NCBI RefSeq assembly: GCF_030698175.1
Contig: NZ_JAUYNT010000025.1
Span: 105,712-169,711 of the forward strand
DNA from: Pseudomonas sp.
GTDB lineage: Bacteria > Pseudomonadota > Gammaproteobacteria > Pseudomonadales > Pseudomonadaceae
Reading direction: 5' to 3'
DNA length: 64,000 nt
Shown here: positions 34,834 through 42,699 of the stretch, piece after piece
Layout of the letters: each line of letters starts with the position of its first letter
How positions within the stretch are numbered: the first letter of the stretch is position 1
Program-made: the position numbers and the translations under genes
The notes under the pieces: generated by a model
Databases searched by the model: none
Seen by the model: only the letters and a program-made list of their open reading frames with translations
What the model was told of the DNA's origin: nothing

Positions 34834-35160
34834 TTATTCCTGGGTGATCATGTGTTCTTGCTGCCACTGATGCAGCTCTTCGGCAATAAAGTGCTTCACC
34901 AAGTCGCTGTAAAGTTTTTCAATAACATCGGGATTTAATTGTTCCTCGGCGGCCCATTCGCGGCGTTGTTGCAGCATGGCGGTAAAACGCTCGGGGGCGC
35001 GCACGGCGGTTGCCGAGGTCTTAAATTTTGCGGCGGCTTGCACGTATTTAAAGCGTTGTCCGAGCAAGGCAATCACAGCGCGATCGAGACGGTCGATTTC
35101 GGCGCGAATCTCGCTCATGTCGCTGCAGTCGCCGGGTTTTTTGTGCTGTTCAATGTCCAT
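34834..35160 (-). CDS. PchB-like isochorismate pyruvate-lyase / chorismate mutase (AroQ fold)
   Basis: 108 residues. HKKPGDCSDMSEIRAEIDRLDRAVIALLGQRFKYVQAAAKFK and APERFTAMLQQRREWAAEEQLNPDVIEKLYSDLVKHFIAEELHQW align by eye along the full length of PchB of P. aeruginosa, which makes salicylate from isochorismate. No isochorismate synthase (pchA) or other siderophore genes are near, so either isochorismate comes from elsewhere or the main activity is chorismate mutase. It heads the minus-strand run through DUF1272. Confidence 0.8.
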   Translation of the reverse strand: MDIEQHKKPGDCSDMSEIRAEIDRLDRAVIALLGQRFKYVQAAAKFKTSATAVRAPERFTAMLQQRREWAAEEQLNPDVIEKLYSDLVKHFIAEELHQWQQEHMITQE

Positions 35161-35355
35161 TTGCAGTTCCTTTAGCTCCAGGGGTAAAGCCTTGCTGGCG
35201 ATGGCTCAGGCGGCGACGCAGCAAGTCCGGCGAAACTACGCAGTTGCGTTTAGCCTGTCCAGCCGTCGGCCTAGGCCTGTGCGCTGGCAATGGTTAGGCT
35301 GTGTAGATGACGCATCCGGCGTGCTGATCAGGAGTGACTATGTATAGGCGTGTGT

Positions 35356-35775
35356 ATGTATATCGGTGAAGTGGCCAAGCTGGCAGGCGCATCGGTCAAG
35401 GCGATTCGTCATTATGAGGCGCTGGGGTTGCTCGGACAGGTGCAGCGGGCGGGGGCGTATCGGGTCTATGGGGCGGATGAACTGTTGTTGATTCAGCTGA
35501 TCAAGCAGGCGCAAGGCTTGGGATTTCGCCTGGCGGAGCTTTGCGCGGTATTGGCCGGGCGCGGCGCTGAACCGGACTGGCTGGCGCTGGCCGCAGCGAT
35601 TGCCGACAAGCGCCTCAGCGTCCGGGCCGAGATAGCCCGACTGCAAGCATTGGACCTGCGTCTGGGCCAGGTCGAGGTTGAAATTCGCAGTTGTTTAGCC
35701 GGCGCCGAGCTGCCGGCAACAGACTTTGTGCCCTGCGAGCTGGCGCCTGACAATCGACTAGCAAGGCTTGCTTGA
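35356..35775 (+). CDS. MerR-family transcriptional regulator
   Basis: About 139 residues from the ATG at 35356 (MYIGEVAKLAGASVKAIRHYEALGLL); a GTG two codons earlier is less likely. The winged HTH is intact. A dimerisation helix (LAAAIADKRLSVRAEIARLQALDLRL) leads to a short effector end with only two cysteines, in RSCLAGAELPATDFVPCEL, so a metal-thiol or redox effector is possible but not established. The downstream reductase promoter has the classical 19-bp MerR spacer and overlaps this gene's stop codon. Confidence 0.85.
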   Translation: MYIGEVAKLAGASVKAIRHYEALGLLGQVQRAGAYRVYGADELLLIQLIKQAQGLGFRLAELCAVLAGRGAEPDWLALAAAIADKRLSVRAEIARLQALDLRLGQVEVEIRSCLAGAELPATDFVPCELAPDNRLARLA

Positions 35776-35803
35776 CTCTGCCACTAAGGGCAGACCTTAA
35801 GCT
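35772..35803 (+). promoter_or_regulatory. MerR-type promoter with elongated spacer
   Basis: TTGACT at 35772 and TTAAGC at 35797 are separated by 19 bp (20 bp if TAAGCT is the -10). The spacer contains CTGCCACTAAGGGCAG, an inverted repeat. This is the geometry used by MerR, SoxR and CueR, where the regulator untwists the DNA. It lies 28 bases before the reductase ATG. Confidence 0.65.
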
Positions 35804-35830
35804 GCGCACTTCGGTTCTGGAGTGGGCAAC

Positions 35831-36409
35831 ATGGCTAAGCGAATTTTGGTGATTTTGGCGCATCCGGCGAGCGCCAGTTATTGCGGTGCGCTCAGCGCGG
35901 CCTATGTCGCAGCCGCCAGCGCGGCCGGCCATGAGGTGCGCTTGCTGCGTTTAGGCGAGCTGGCATTCGACCCGGTTTTGCACGCGGGTTATCAGCGCAT
36001 TCAGGCCCTGGAACCGGACTTGCTGGCGGCGCAGGCGGCAATCAGTTGGGCCGAGCATCTGTGCTTGGTGTTCCCGATTTGGTGGGGCGGGGTGCCGGCA
36101 CTCTTAAAAGGCTTTCTCGATCGGCTGTTTTTGCCCGGCTTTGCCTTTAAGTACCGCGCCGGTGCGGCCTTCCCGGACCAACTGCTAAGTGGGCGCACCG
36201 CCCATCTGTTGGTGCCGATGGACACCCCGCCTTGGTATTTCAAATGGGTCTACCGCATGCCAGCGATCCATCAGCTGGAAAAAACTACCCTGGCCTTTTG
36301 CGGCATCAAACCGCTAAAGACGCTAATGTTTGGCCCGCTGATCAGCTCCAGCCTGGCGCAACGCCAGGCCTGGTTGAGCAAGGCCGGCGCCCTGGCGGCG
36401 CGGGTCTAA
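35831..36409 (+). CDS. flavodoxin-fold NAD(P)H dehydrogenase (quinone)/reductase
   Basis: 192 residues from the ATG at 35831, with GGAG upstream; the GTG at 35822 is rejected. The FMN-binding segment is RILVILAHPASASYCGALSAAYVAAASAAGHEV, followed by HLCLVFPIWWGGVPALLKGFLDRLFLPGFAFKY, the signature of the NQO/KefF/MdaB family. It likely reduces quinones or electrophiles by two electrons. The MerR gene immediately upstream and the MerR-type promoter suggest induction by an electrophile or redox-active compound. Confidence 0.85.
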   Translation: MAKRILVILAHPASASYCGALSAAYVAAASAAGHEVRLLRLGELAFDPVLHAGYQRIQALEPDLLAAQAAISWAEHLCLVFPIWWGGVPALLKGFLDRLFLPGFAFKYRAGAAFPDQLLSGRTAHLLVPMDTPPWYFKWVYRMPAIHQLEKTTLAFCGIKPLKTLMFGPLISSSLAQRQAWLSKAGALAARV

Positions 36410-36688
36410 ACCAAATCGCGAGTTGGCCCTTGGCTGCTGAACGGTTAAGCGGCAGTTTGTCGCACCGTCGTGGCAATAAATCGTTACGCAGCCAATGCCT
36501 GTCGCGGTGCCGTCGGGCCGTCGGCTTTGGCTTGTAAGCTAAAGCTGCCACTGCTTGGGATTGCCATCGCCGGCCTTGGCGGTCTCGGCCCTTGTTGCGC
36601 GACCGCTGCTCGGCTGTGATGGAGCGATAGTGACTTGGCACCTGGCATCTGCAGGCGGCCGGACTTGGGCTCAACATCAGGGGGCAGG

Positions 36689-37783
36689 ATGAACAATATG
36701 ACGGCAATCGACACACACAATCCCATCGGTACCGACGGCTTCGAGTTCGTCGAATACACCGCGCCAACCCCGGCCGGCATTGAACAGTTGCGCCAGTTGT
36801 TCCGGGCCATGGGCTTTACCGAAACCGCCAAACACCGCTCCAAGGAAGTGTTTTTATTCCAGCAAAACGACATCAATTTCGTCCTGAATGGCAGCCCCAC
36901 CGGGCATGTGCGCGAGTTTGCCGAGCAGCACGGGCCGAGTGCCTGCGCCATGGCGTTTCGGGTTGCCAATGCAGCCAAGGCTGCGGCCTATGTGGCGGCC
37001 CACGGCGGCAATCTGGTCGGCAGCCACGCCAACTTTGGCGAGTTGAATATCCCCTGCGTCGAGGGTATCGGCGGCTCCTTGCTGTATCTGGTCGACCGTT
37101 ACCCCCACGACGGCTGCGACAACAGCATCTACGACGTGGACTTTGACTACATTCCCGGTCGCACGCCGCAGGATCATGCAGTGGGCCTGTTGGAGATGGA
37201 TCACCTGACCCACAACGTCAAACGTGGGCAGATGGATGTCTGGTCGGGTTTTTATGCGCGCATCGCCAACTTTCGCGAGATTCGCTATTTCGACATCGAG
37301 GGCAAACTCAGCGGCCTGCTGTCACGGGCCATGACCGCGCCCTGCGGCAAGATCCGTATCCCGATCAATGAGTCAGCGGACGATAAGTCGCAGATCGAAG
37401 AATTTATCCGCGAGTACCACGGCGAAGGAATCCAGCATATCGCCCTCAGTAGCGACGATATCTACGCCAGCGTGCGCCAGTTGCGCGCCAACGGCGTGGA
37501 TTTTCTGAGTACCCCGGACAGCTATTACGCCAAGCTCGACCAACGCGTCGCCGGCCATGGCGAGCCCACCGAAGCGTTGCGCGAGCTGGGGATTTTGCTC
37601 GACGGTGCGCCGGCCGATGACGGTATCTTGCTGCAGATTTTCACCAAGACGGTGATCGGCCCGATTTTCTTCGAGATCATCCAGCGCAAAGGCAATCAGG
37701 GCTTTGGCGAGGGTAACTTCAAGGCCTTGTTCGAGTCGATCGAGGAGGATCAGATCCAGCGCGGCACGCTCAAAGCGGAGTGA
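36689..37783 (+). CDS. hpd: 4-hydroxyphenylpyruvate dioxygenase
   Basis: 364 residues from the ATG at 36689; the next ATG, nine bases on, is also possible. The two vicinal-oxygen-chelate halves provide the iron triad: His in MDHLTHNVKRGQ, His in EGIQHIALSSDDIY and Glu in GPIFFEIIQRKGNQGFGEGNF. The reaction converts 4-hydroxyphenylpyruvate and O2 to homogentisate and CO2. It heads hpd-hmgA-fahA-maiA, although a 165-bp REPIN separates it from hmgA. The upstream 279 bases contain no clear PhhR box. Confidence 0.96.
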   Translation: MNNMTAIDTHNPIGTDGFEFVEYTAPTPAGIEQLRQLFRAMGFTETAKHRSKEVFLFQQNDINFVLNGSPTGHVREFAEQHGPSACAMAFRVANAAKAAAYVAAHGGNLVGSHANFGELNIPCVEGIGGSLLYLVDRYPHDGCDNSIYDVDFDYIPGRTPQDHAVGLLEMDHLTHNVKRGQMDVWSGFYARIANFREIRYFDIEGKLSGLLSRAMTAPCGKIRIPINESADDKSQIEEFIREYHGEGIQHIALSSDDIYASVRQLRANGVDFLSTPDSYYAKLDQRVAGHGEPTEALRELGILLDGAPADDGILLQIFTKTVIGPIFFEIIQRKGNQGFGEGNFKALFESIEEDQIQRGTLKAE

Positions 37784-37805
37784 TCGGGTGGGGCGCATCC
37801 AAAAC

Positions 37806-37970
37806 CGTAGGGTGGGTTAGCGGCGCATAACCCCGCAGGTTCGAACACTGCAATGCATGGGCGCCGCGTAACCCACCACGCGCTACAACGGTAGAGCACC
37901 ATGGTGGGTTACGGCGCAACCGGGTTCGGCGGTGTCTGGGCCACCCTGTTGTGCGCCTAACCCACCCTAC
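37806..37970. repeat. REPIN-like element between hpd and hmgA
   Basis: Begins GTAGGGTGGGTTAGCGGCGC and ends CTAACCCACCCTAC, with internal inverted CGCGTAACCCACCACG and CATGGTGGGTTACGGCGC. It has the same organisation as the copy before putA. It may attenuate or stabilise the operon mRNA. Confidence 0.9.
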
Positions 37971-38007
37971 GCAAAGACAAAGCAAGGCGTTACATCGAGG
38001 AGGTGTT

Positions 38008-39150
38008 ATGAGCAGTAAATGGATCAATTTTCCCCTGCGTGAAGGCGATTGTTCGCGCCAAGCCCATTGCGATTTTCCCGCCGGCACCTATGAGCGGGAG
38101 ATGGGCCGTGAGGGCTTTTTTGGCCCGGTCACTCATCTGCACCACAAGCATCCACCGACCGCCTGGATCGACTGGGAAGGGCCGCTGCGTCCGCATGCCT
38201 TCAACTTCAATACGATTGCCAGTGAGCGCGATTGTCCGCTGCTGGCCCCCGTCACGTTGCATAACAGCGACCTGCAACTGCGGGTGTGGAAGACCCACGG
38301 CGCAATGCGCCACCTGGTGCGCAACAGCGACGGCGACGACCTGTTGTTCGTGCATGAGGGGGCCGGGGATTTGTATTGCGACTTCGGTCATCTGCCGTTT
38401 CGCGATGGCGATTACCTGCTGGTGCCGCGCGGCACCGCCTGGCGTATCGAGACCGCAGAACCCTGCTTTATCTTGCTGATCGAAAGCACCGATGGCGCTT
38501 ACCAACTGCCGGACAGAGGCCTGGTAGGCCCCCATGCACTGTTCGATCCGGCGGTGCTTGAGCACCCGCATCTGAACGAGGCGTTCAAGGCTCAGCAGGA
38601 CGAGAACACCTGGCAGATCCGGATCAAGCGGCATAACCAGCTCAGTACCGTCACCTATCCGTTTAACCCGCTGGACGCGGTCGGCTGGCATGGTGACAAC
38701 ACGGTGGTGCGCCTGAATTGGCGCGATATTCGCCCGCTGATGAGCCATCGCTACCATTTGCCGCCCTCGGCTCACAGCACCTTTATGGCGAAGAATTTCG
38801 TCATCAGCACCTTTTGCCCGCGCCCGGTGGAAAGCGATCCGGGGGCGTTGAAGGTGCCGTTCTTCCACAGCAACGAGGAGTACGACGAAGCGATTTTCTA
38901 CCACAGCGGCAATTTCTTCAGCCGCGACAATATCGAGGCCGGGATGGTTACGTTGCATCCCAGCGGCTTCCCCCACGGCCCGCACCCCAAAGCGTTGGCG
39001 AAGAGCCAGGACGATCCGGCCAGCTTCGTCGATGAGGTGGCGCTGATGATCGACAGCCGCCGCGCCCTGGAAATCGGTGCGGCCGCCGCGTTGGTGGATG
39101 TACCCGAATACGTCAACTCCTGGAAAGCCCCAGGCAAGGAACTCGGATGA
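38008..39150 (+). CDS. hmgA: homogentisate 1,2-dioxygenase (short type)
   Basis: 380 residues from the ATG at 38008 with GAGGAGG just upstream; the track start is too early. Iron-ligand segments are FFHSNEEYDEAIFYHSGNF and TLHPSGFPHGPHP. It opens the ring of homogentisate to maleylacetoacetate. The well-known Pseudomonas HmgA is about 430 residues with a different N-terminus; this shorter form resembles, from memory, those of other marine gammaproteobacteria. Its stop overlaps the fahA start by four bases. Confidence 0.9.
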   Translation: MSSKWINFPLREGDCSRQAHCDFPAGTYEREMGREGFFGPVTHLHHKHPPTAWIDWEGPLRPHAFNFNTIASERDCPLLAPVTLHNSDLQLRVWKTHGAMRHLVRNSDGDDLLFVHEGAGDLYCDFGHLPFRDGDYLLVPRGTAWRIETAEPCFILLIESTDGAYQLPDRGLVGPHALFDPAVLEHPHLNEAFKAQQDENTWQIRIKRHNQLSTVTYPFNPLDAVGWHGDNTVVRLNWRDIRPLMSHRYHLPPSAHSTFMAKNFVISTFCPRPVESDPGALKVPFFHSNEEYDEAIFYHSGNFFSRDNIEAGMVTLHPSGFPHGPHPKALAKSQDDPASFVDEVALMIDSRRALEIGAAAALVDVPEYVNSWKAPGKELG

Positions 39151-40130
39151 AACTCGCCTCCTTAAATCAAGGCCGTGACGGCGTGCTGCTGGTGGTGTCG
39201 CGCGACCTGCGCCACGCCGTGGCGGTGCCCGGCATCGCCGCTACCTTGCAGGCCGCCCTGGATGACTGGGCCGATCTGCAGGCGCCGTTGCAGGCCGTCT
39301 ATCAGCGGCTAAATGCGGGCCTTGTGGCCGAGGCGTTTGCCTTCGAACAGAGCGCCTGCGCCAGCCCGTTGCCGCGCGCCTACCACTGGGCCGATGGCAG
39401 TGCCTACGTCAATCACATCGAACTGGTGCGCAAGGCCCGTGGCGCCGAGATGCCGGAATCGTTTTGGACTGAGCCGCTAATCTACCAGGGTGGTTCCGAC
39501 AGTTTTAGCCCACCGCACGGGCCGATTTTGGCGGCCGATGAGGCCTGGGGCATCGACCTGGAAGCGGAAGTGGCGGTGATCACCGACGACGTGCCCATGG
39601 GCGTTTCGCCGAGCGACGCCGCCGCCCATATCCAGCTGCTGCTGCTGGTCAATGACGTGTCGTTGCGTAATTTGATTCCCGCTGAACTGGCCAAGGGCTT
39701 TGGCTTTTACCAGAGCAAACCTTCGTCGAGTTTCTCCCCTGTAGCGGTCACGCCGGACGAGCTGGGCGCCAGCTGGGCGGACGGCAAAGTGCAGCTGCCA
39801 CTGGTGTCGCAGATCAATGGCCGGCTGTTTGGCCAGCCGAATGCCGGGGTCGACATGACCTTCAATTTCCCGACCCTGCTGGCTCACGCTGCCAAGACCC
39901 GGGTGTTGGGCGCCGGCAGCATCATCGGCTCGGGCACCGTGTCGAACTACGACCGCAGCGCCGGCTCCAGCTGCCTGGCCGAGACGCGCATGCTGGAAAC
40001 TATCGAGCACGGCAAGGCGACCACGCCGTTCCTCAAATTCGGTGATCGGGTGCGCATCGAGATGTTCGACGCCGAGGGGCAAAGCATTTTCGGCGCCATT
40101 GATCAGCGGGTGGAACGCTATGAGCCTTGA
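39147..40130 (+). CDS. fahA: fumarylacetoacetase (short bacterial FAH-family form)
   Basis: 327 residues. The FAH fold shows DLEAEVAVITDDVPMGVSPSDA (metal site), LLVNDVSLRNLIPAELAKGFGFYQSKPSSSFSPVAVTPDEL and GSIIGSGTVSN. It splits fumarylacetoacetate into fumarate and acetoacetate. It is about 100 residues shorter than the FahA known from P. putida or P. aeruginosa, consistent with the short HmgA beside it. ATGA overlap with hmgA indicates coupling. Its 3' end is partly duplicated downstream. Confidence 0.9.
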   Translation: MKLASLNQGRDGVLLVVSRDLRHAVAVPGIAATLQAALDDWADLQAPLQAVYQRLNAGLVAEAFAFEQSACASPLPRAYHWADGSAYVNHIELVRKARGAEMPESFWTEPLIYQGGSDSFSPPHGPILAADEAWGIDLEAEVAVITDDVPMGVSPSDAAAHIQLLLLVNDVSLRNLIPAELAKGFGFYQSKPSSSFSPVAVTPDELGASWADGKVQLPLVSQINGRLFGQPNAGVDMTFNFPTLLAHAAKTRVLGAGSIIGSGTVSNYDRSAGSSCLAETRMLETIEHGKATTPFLKFGDRVRIEMFDAEGQSIFGAIDQRVERYEP

Positions 40131-40209
40131 GGTGCTCTATTCGCGCTCCAACGCGGCAGAGCGTCTTCGGGAATCATCGCGATCAGGTGGTGGAGCGTTA
40201 TGAGGGCTG
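40101..40209 (+). repeat. degenerate tandem duplication at the fahA-maiA junction
   Basis: GATCAGCGGGTGGAACGCTA at 40101 is repeated as GATCAGGTGGTGGAGCGTTA at 40181, each followed by TGAG and a TGA stop. Inside the first copy ATG-AGC-CTT-GAG reads MSLEVLYSRSNAAERLR, a decayed version of the MaiA N-terminus (LVLYSYWRSSAAYRVRI). It appears that maiA once overlapped fahA and its start was duplicated and displaced 126 bases downstream. Confidence 0.65.
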
Positions 40210-40245
40210 AGCTGCTTGCGGCTGGCTCCTACAGGGTGAAGCCTT

Positions 40246-40896
40246 ATGGATACTGAATTGGTGCTCTATTCCTACTGGCGCTCCAGCGCCGCCTATCGGG
40301 TGCGCATCGCGCTGAATCTCAAGGGCCTGAGTTATCGGCAGGTGCCGGTGCACTTGCTTAAAGACGGTGGTCAGCAGCATTCACCGGACTACCTGGCGCT
40401 CAATCCCCAGGGCTTGCTGCCGTTGTTGGTGGATGGGTCGACGACGATTGCCCAGTCCTTGGCGATTCTTGAGTACCTGGACGAGGTATTCCCGCTGCCG
40501 GCCCTGTTGCCGAGCGAGCCGGCTCAACGTGCCCAGGTGCGGGCGCTGGCACTGCATATCGCTTGTGATATTCACCCGCTGAACAACTTGCGGGTGCTGC
40601 AGTATTTGTCGGTCGAACTGGGGGTGAGCGATGAGGCGAAAGATGCCTGGCTCCGGCATTGGTTGGCGCTTGGTTTGGCGGCGGTGGAGCAGGGGCTGGC
40701 GGCGTTTGGCGGGCGATTGTCGCTGGGCGAGCGGCCGGGTTATCTGGAGGCCTGCCTGATCCCGCAGGTCTACAACGCCCGACGGTTTAACTGTGAGCTG
40801 CAGGCCTACCCGCGCATTCTCGACCTCTGCGCCCGCTGTGAAGCGTTGGCCGCCTTCAAGCAGGCCGCGCCCGAGCAGCAGCCGGATGCGCAGTAG
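40246..40896 (+). CDS. maiA: maleylacetoacetate isomerase
   Basis: 216 residues, zeta-class glutathione S-transferase. The active-site segment is LYSYWRSSAAYRVRIALNLKGL, followed by YLALNPQGLLPLLVDG and TIAQSLAILEYLDE, with the C-terminal helical domain. It isomerises maleylacetoacetate to fumarylacetoacetate with glutathione, the step before FahA. It is the last gene of the homogentisate operon. An unusually long 115-base gap with a duplication remnant separates it from fahA. Confidence 0.93.
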   Translation: MDTELVLYSYWRSSAAYRVRIALNLKGLSYRQVPVHLLKDGGQQHSPDYLALNPQGLLPLLVDGSTTIAQSLAILEYLDEVFPLPALLPSEPAQRAQVRALALHIACDIHPLNNLRVLQYLSVELGVSDEAKDAWLRHWLALGLAAVEQGLAAFGGRLSLGERPGYLEACLIPQVYNARRFNCELQAYPRILDLCARCEALAAFKQAAPEQQPDAQ

Positions 40897-40905
40897 CCGC
40901 TTTTT

Positions 40906-41051
40906 GTAGGATGGGTTGAGCTTGGCGATACCCATCAATCATTCAGAGACGCTCAGTTCACCTATCTCCGCTCGCCAAAACCGGCGCCGCCAATGCGCAC
41001 CTTGCAGTGACCTTGGTAGCGATGGGTATCGCTGCGCTCAACCCATCCTAC
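40906..41051. repeat. REPIN copy 1, GTAGGATGGGTTGAGC type
   Basis: GTAGGATGGGTTGAGCTTGG...ACCCATCA and the inverted TGATGGGTATCGCTGCGC-like GCGATGGGTATCGCTGCGCT...CAACCCATCCTAC bound a 146-bp element between the convergent maiA and phhB. A second copy of the same family is at 42333. The internal spacer differs between the two. Confidence 0.9.
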
Positions 41052-41064
41052 GGCTACATGGCGT

Positions 41065-41424
41065 TTATTTACGCCCCTCGGCGCTGGCCGCCAGCTGGTC
41101 GGTGCGCGCCGCCATGATGAAGTCGTTGCGGTGCAGGCCCTGGATCGAGTGGCTCCACCAGGTCACTGTGACTTTGCCCCATTCGGTCAGCAGGGCCGGG
41201 TGATGGCCCTCGGCCTCGGCGAGCGCGCCCACGCTGTTGGTAAAGGCCAGCGCCTGTTTGAAGTTCTTGAATTGGAAGAGTCGCTCCAGCTGCATCACGC
41301 TCGCACGGGTTTCGATATTCCAGTCGGCAATTTGCCCCATCAGCTCGGGCAATTCGCCCTCGCTGACCTGTGGCGCGCCGGCTTGACAGGCTTCGCAGTG
41401 GGCTTGGCTCAGGGGTAAGGTCAT
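41065..41424 (-). CDS. phhB: pterin-4a-carbinolamine dehydratase PhhB
   Basis: 119 residues. [70 protein letters not shown] is the PCD fold with the catalytic histidines in EGHHP and WWSHS. It dehydrates the 4a-carbinolamine formed by PhhA, so the pterin cofactor can be recycled. It is 22 bases downstream of phhA in the same operon, and GGAG precedes its ATG. Confidence 0.96.
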   Translation of the reverse strand: MTLPLSQAHCEACQAGAPQVSEGELPELMGQIADWNIETRASVMQLERLFQFKNFKQALAFTNSVGALAEAEGHHPALLTEWGKVTVTWWSHSIQGLHRNDFIMAARTDQLAASAEGRK

Positions 41425-41446
41425 GGGGTTCTCCAGAGTGATGGGC

Positions 41447-42229
41447 TTAGGCCGCTTTCGGCGGAAATTTGGCTGGGTGCAGCCCCAGTTGCATGGCCAT
41501 GGGAATCAGCGCCATCAGGTCTTCATGGGCCAGCTCGAACAGTCGCTTAAGATCCGGCAGGACGAAGTACAAGGGCTGCAGTATGTCGATGCGATAGGGC
41601 GTGCGCATCGCCTCAATGGGGTCGAAGGGCAGATGTTCAGGCAGCGCCGATAAACAGTAGAGGCTTTCCTTTTGCGAGGAGAGGATGCCGCCGCCATAGA
41701 TTCTGCGCCCCTGGGGTGTGTCGACCAGGCCGAACTCGATGGTCATCCAGTACAGGCGGGCGAGGTAGACGCGCTGCTCTTTGCTGGCCTGCAGGCCGAG
41801 CTTGCCATAGGCCTGGGTGAACTCGGCGAACCAGGGGTTGGTCAGCAGCGGGCAGTGGCCGAAAATCTCGTGGAAAATGTCCGGCTCTTGCAGGTAATCG
41901 AGTTCCTCGGGCGTGCGGATAAAAGTCGCCACCGGGAAGCGCTTGCTGGCCAGTAGCTCGAAAAATGTCTGAAACGGAATCAGCGCCGGCACTCGCGCCA
42001 CTTGCCAGCCGGTGGTGGCGCCCAGCACCCGGTTGATCTCGGCCAGTTGCGGAATGCGCTCATGGGGCAGGCCGAGCTGCTCGATACCGTCCAGATACTC
42101 CTGACAGGCGCGGCCCTCGATCAGCTGCAGCTGGCGGCTGATCAGCTGGTGCCAGACCTGATGCTCGCTGTCCGGGTAGTCGATAAAACCTTGCGCGTCG
42201 GGCTGGCGGGCCACGTATTGGGTGCTCAT
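41447..42229 (-). CDS. phhA: phenylalanine 4-monooxygenase PhhA
   Basis: 260 residues, the usual bacterial size (catalytic domain only). Iron ligands are the two histidines of [15 protein letters not shown] and the glutamate of [11 protein letters not shown]. It hydroxylates phenylalanine to tyrosine with tetrahydropterin and O2. AGGAG precedes the ATG. With phhB it forms an operon divergent from phhR, the usual pseudomonad arrangement. Three 18-bp tandem repeats lie in its leader region. Confidence 0.97.
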   Translation of the reverse strand: MSTQYVARQPDAQGFIDYPDSEHQVWHQLISRQLQLIEGRACQEYLDGIEQLGLPHERIPQLAEINRVLGATTGWQVARVPALIPFQTFFELLASKRFPVATFIRTPEELDYLQEPDIFHEIFGHCPLLTNPWFAEFTQAYGKLGLQASKEQRVYLARLYWMTIEFGLVDTPQGRRIYGGGILSSQKESLYCLSALPEHLPFDPIEAMRTPYRIDILQPLYFVLPDLKRLFELAHEDLMALIPMAMQLGLHPAKFPPKAA

Positions 42230-42252
42230 GGCGACTCCTGTTGGCTCTTTTG

Positions 42253-42306
42253 TTCGGCTATGACTGCATCATTGGCTATGCCTGCGGCACTGGCTATGCC
42301 TACGAC
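42253..42306. repeat. three 18-bp tandem repeats upstream of phhA
   Basis: TTCGGCTATGACTGCATC, ATTGGCTATGCCTGCGGC and ACTGGCTATGCCTACGAC follow each other with no gap, starting 24 bases before the phhA ATG. They share the GGCTATG core. They are probably in the phhA 5' untranslated region. Confidence 0.75.
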
Positions 42307-42332
42307 ATTGCTTGAGTCGGTCGCAGCCTTTT

Positions 42333-42468
42333 GTAGGATGGGTTGAGCTTGGCGATACCCATCAACCATCACGCAGCGATCAATCCAGTCATACACACTG
42401 GCCAGGCCGGTGCTTTTCAGCGTTTAGCCCTGGCAGTGATGGGTATCGCTGCGCTCAACCCATCCTAC
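42333..42468. repeat. REPIN copy 2, GTAGGATGGGTTGAGC type
   Basis: Same bounding arms as the 40.9-kb copy (GTAGGATGGGTTGAGCTTGG and the inverted CGCTCAACCCATCCTAC), 136 bp, between phhA and phhR. The two copies flank phhA-phhB on both sides. Confidence 0.9.
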
Positions 42469-42503
42469 GATCTCGGTGCCCTAGCAATAGCGCAGTGCGT
42501 TGC

Positions 42504-42534
42504 CCGACGCAGCCCTCTGGCGGGGGTGCGTCGG
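42504..42534. terminator. hairpin in the phhA-phhR intergenic region
   Basis: CCGACGCA and TGCGTCGG form a perfect 8-bp stem around a 15-base GC-rich loop that can extend the pairing (GCCC/GGGG). No T-run is seen on either side. It may isolate the repeat region from the phhR promoter. Confidence 0.4.
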
Positions 42535-42553
42535 CAGCTCAAGGCTAGTATTT

Positions 42554-42571
42554 TGTAACGATATAGTTACG
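42554..42571. promoter_or_regulatory. candidate PhhR/TyrR box
   Basis: TGTAAC-GATATA-GTTACG is an imperfect palindrome matching the TyrR-family box TGTAAA-N6-TTTACA in spacing, with 5 of 6 and 4 of 6 bases in the arms. It lies in the phhA-phhR divergent region, 128 bases before the phhR ATG. Confidence 0.55.
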
Positions 42572-42627
42572 CTTATTGTCAGTCGGCAGAATTGCTCCAT
42601 GCTGCAGTGGTTGTCTGGAAGGTTTTC

Positions 42628-42656
42628 TTGACGATAATTTGTCCGTGGTTTAGAAA
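42628..42656 (+). promoter_or_regulatory. sigma70-type promoter of phhR
   Basis: TTGACG and TAGAAA are separated by exactly 17 bp, 43 bases before the phhR ATG. The -35 is five of six and the -10 four of six to consensus. Confidence 0.55.
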
Positions 42657-42699
42657 ATATTCCCCTTAACTCGCCACCAACACCCCCAGGGCCTTTGCG

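Noticed and set aside
36632-36656. Possible -24/-12 (sigma54) promoter TTGGCACCTGGCATCTGCA before hpd
   Set aside because: The GG-to-GC distance is 12 bases instead of the required 10, so it does not fit the consensus.
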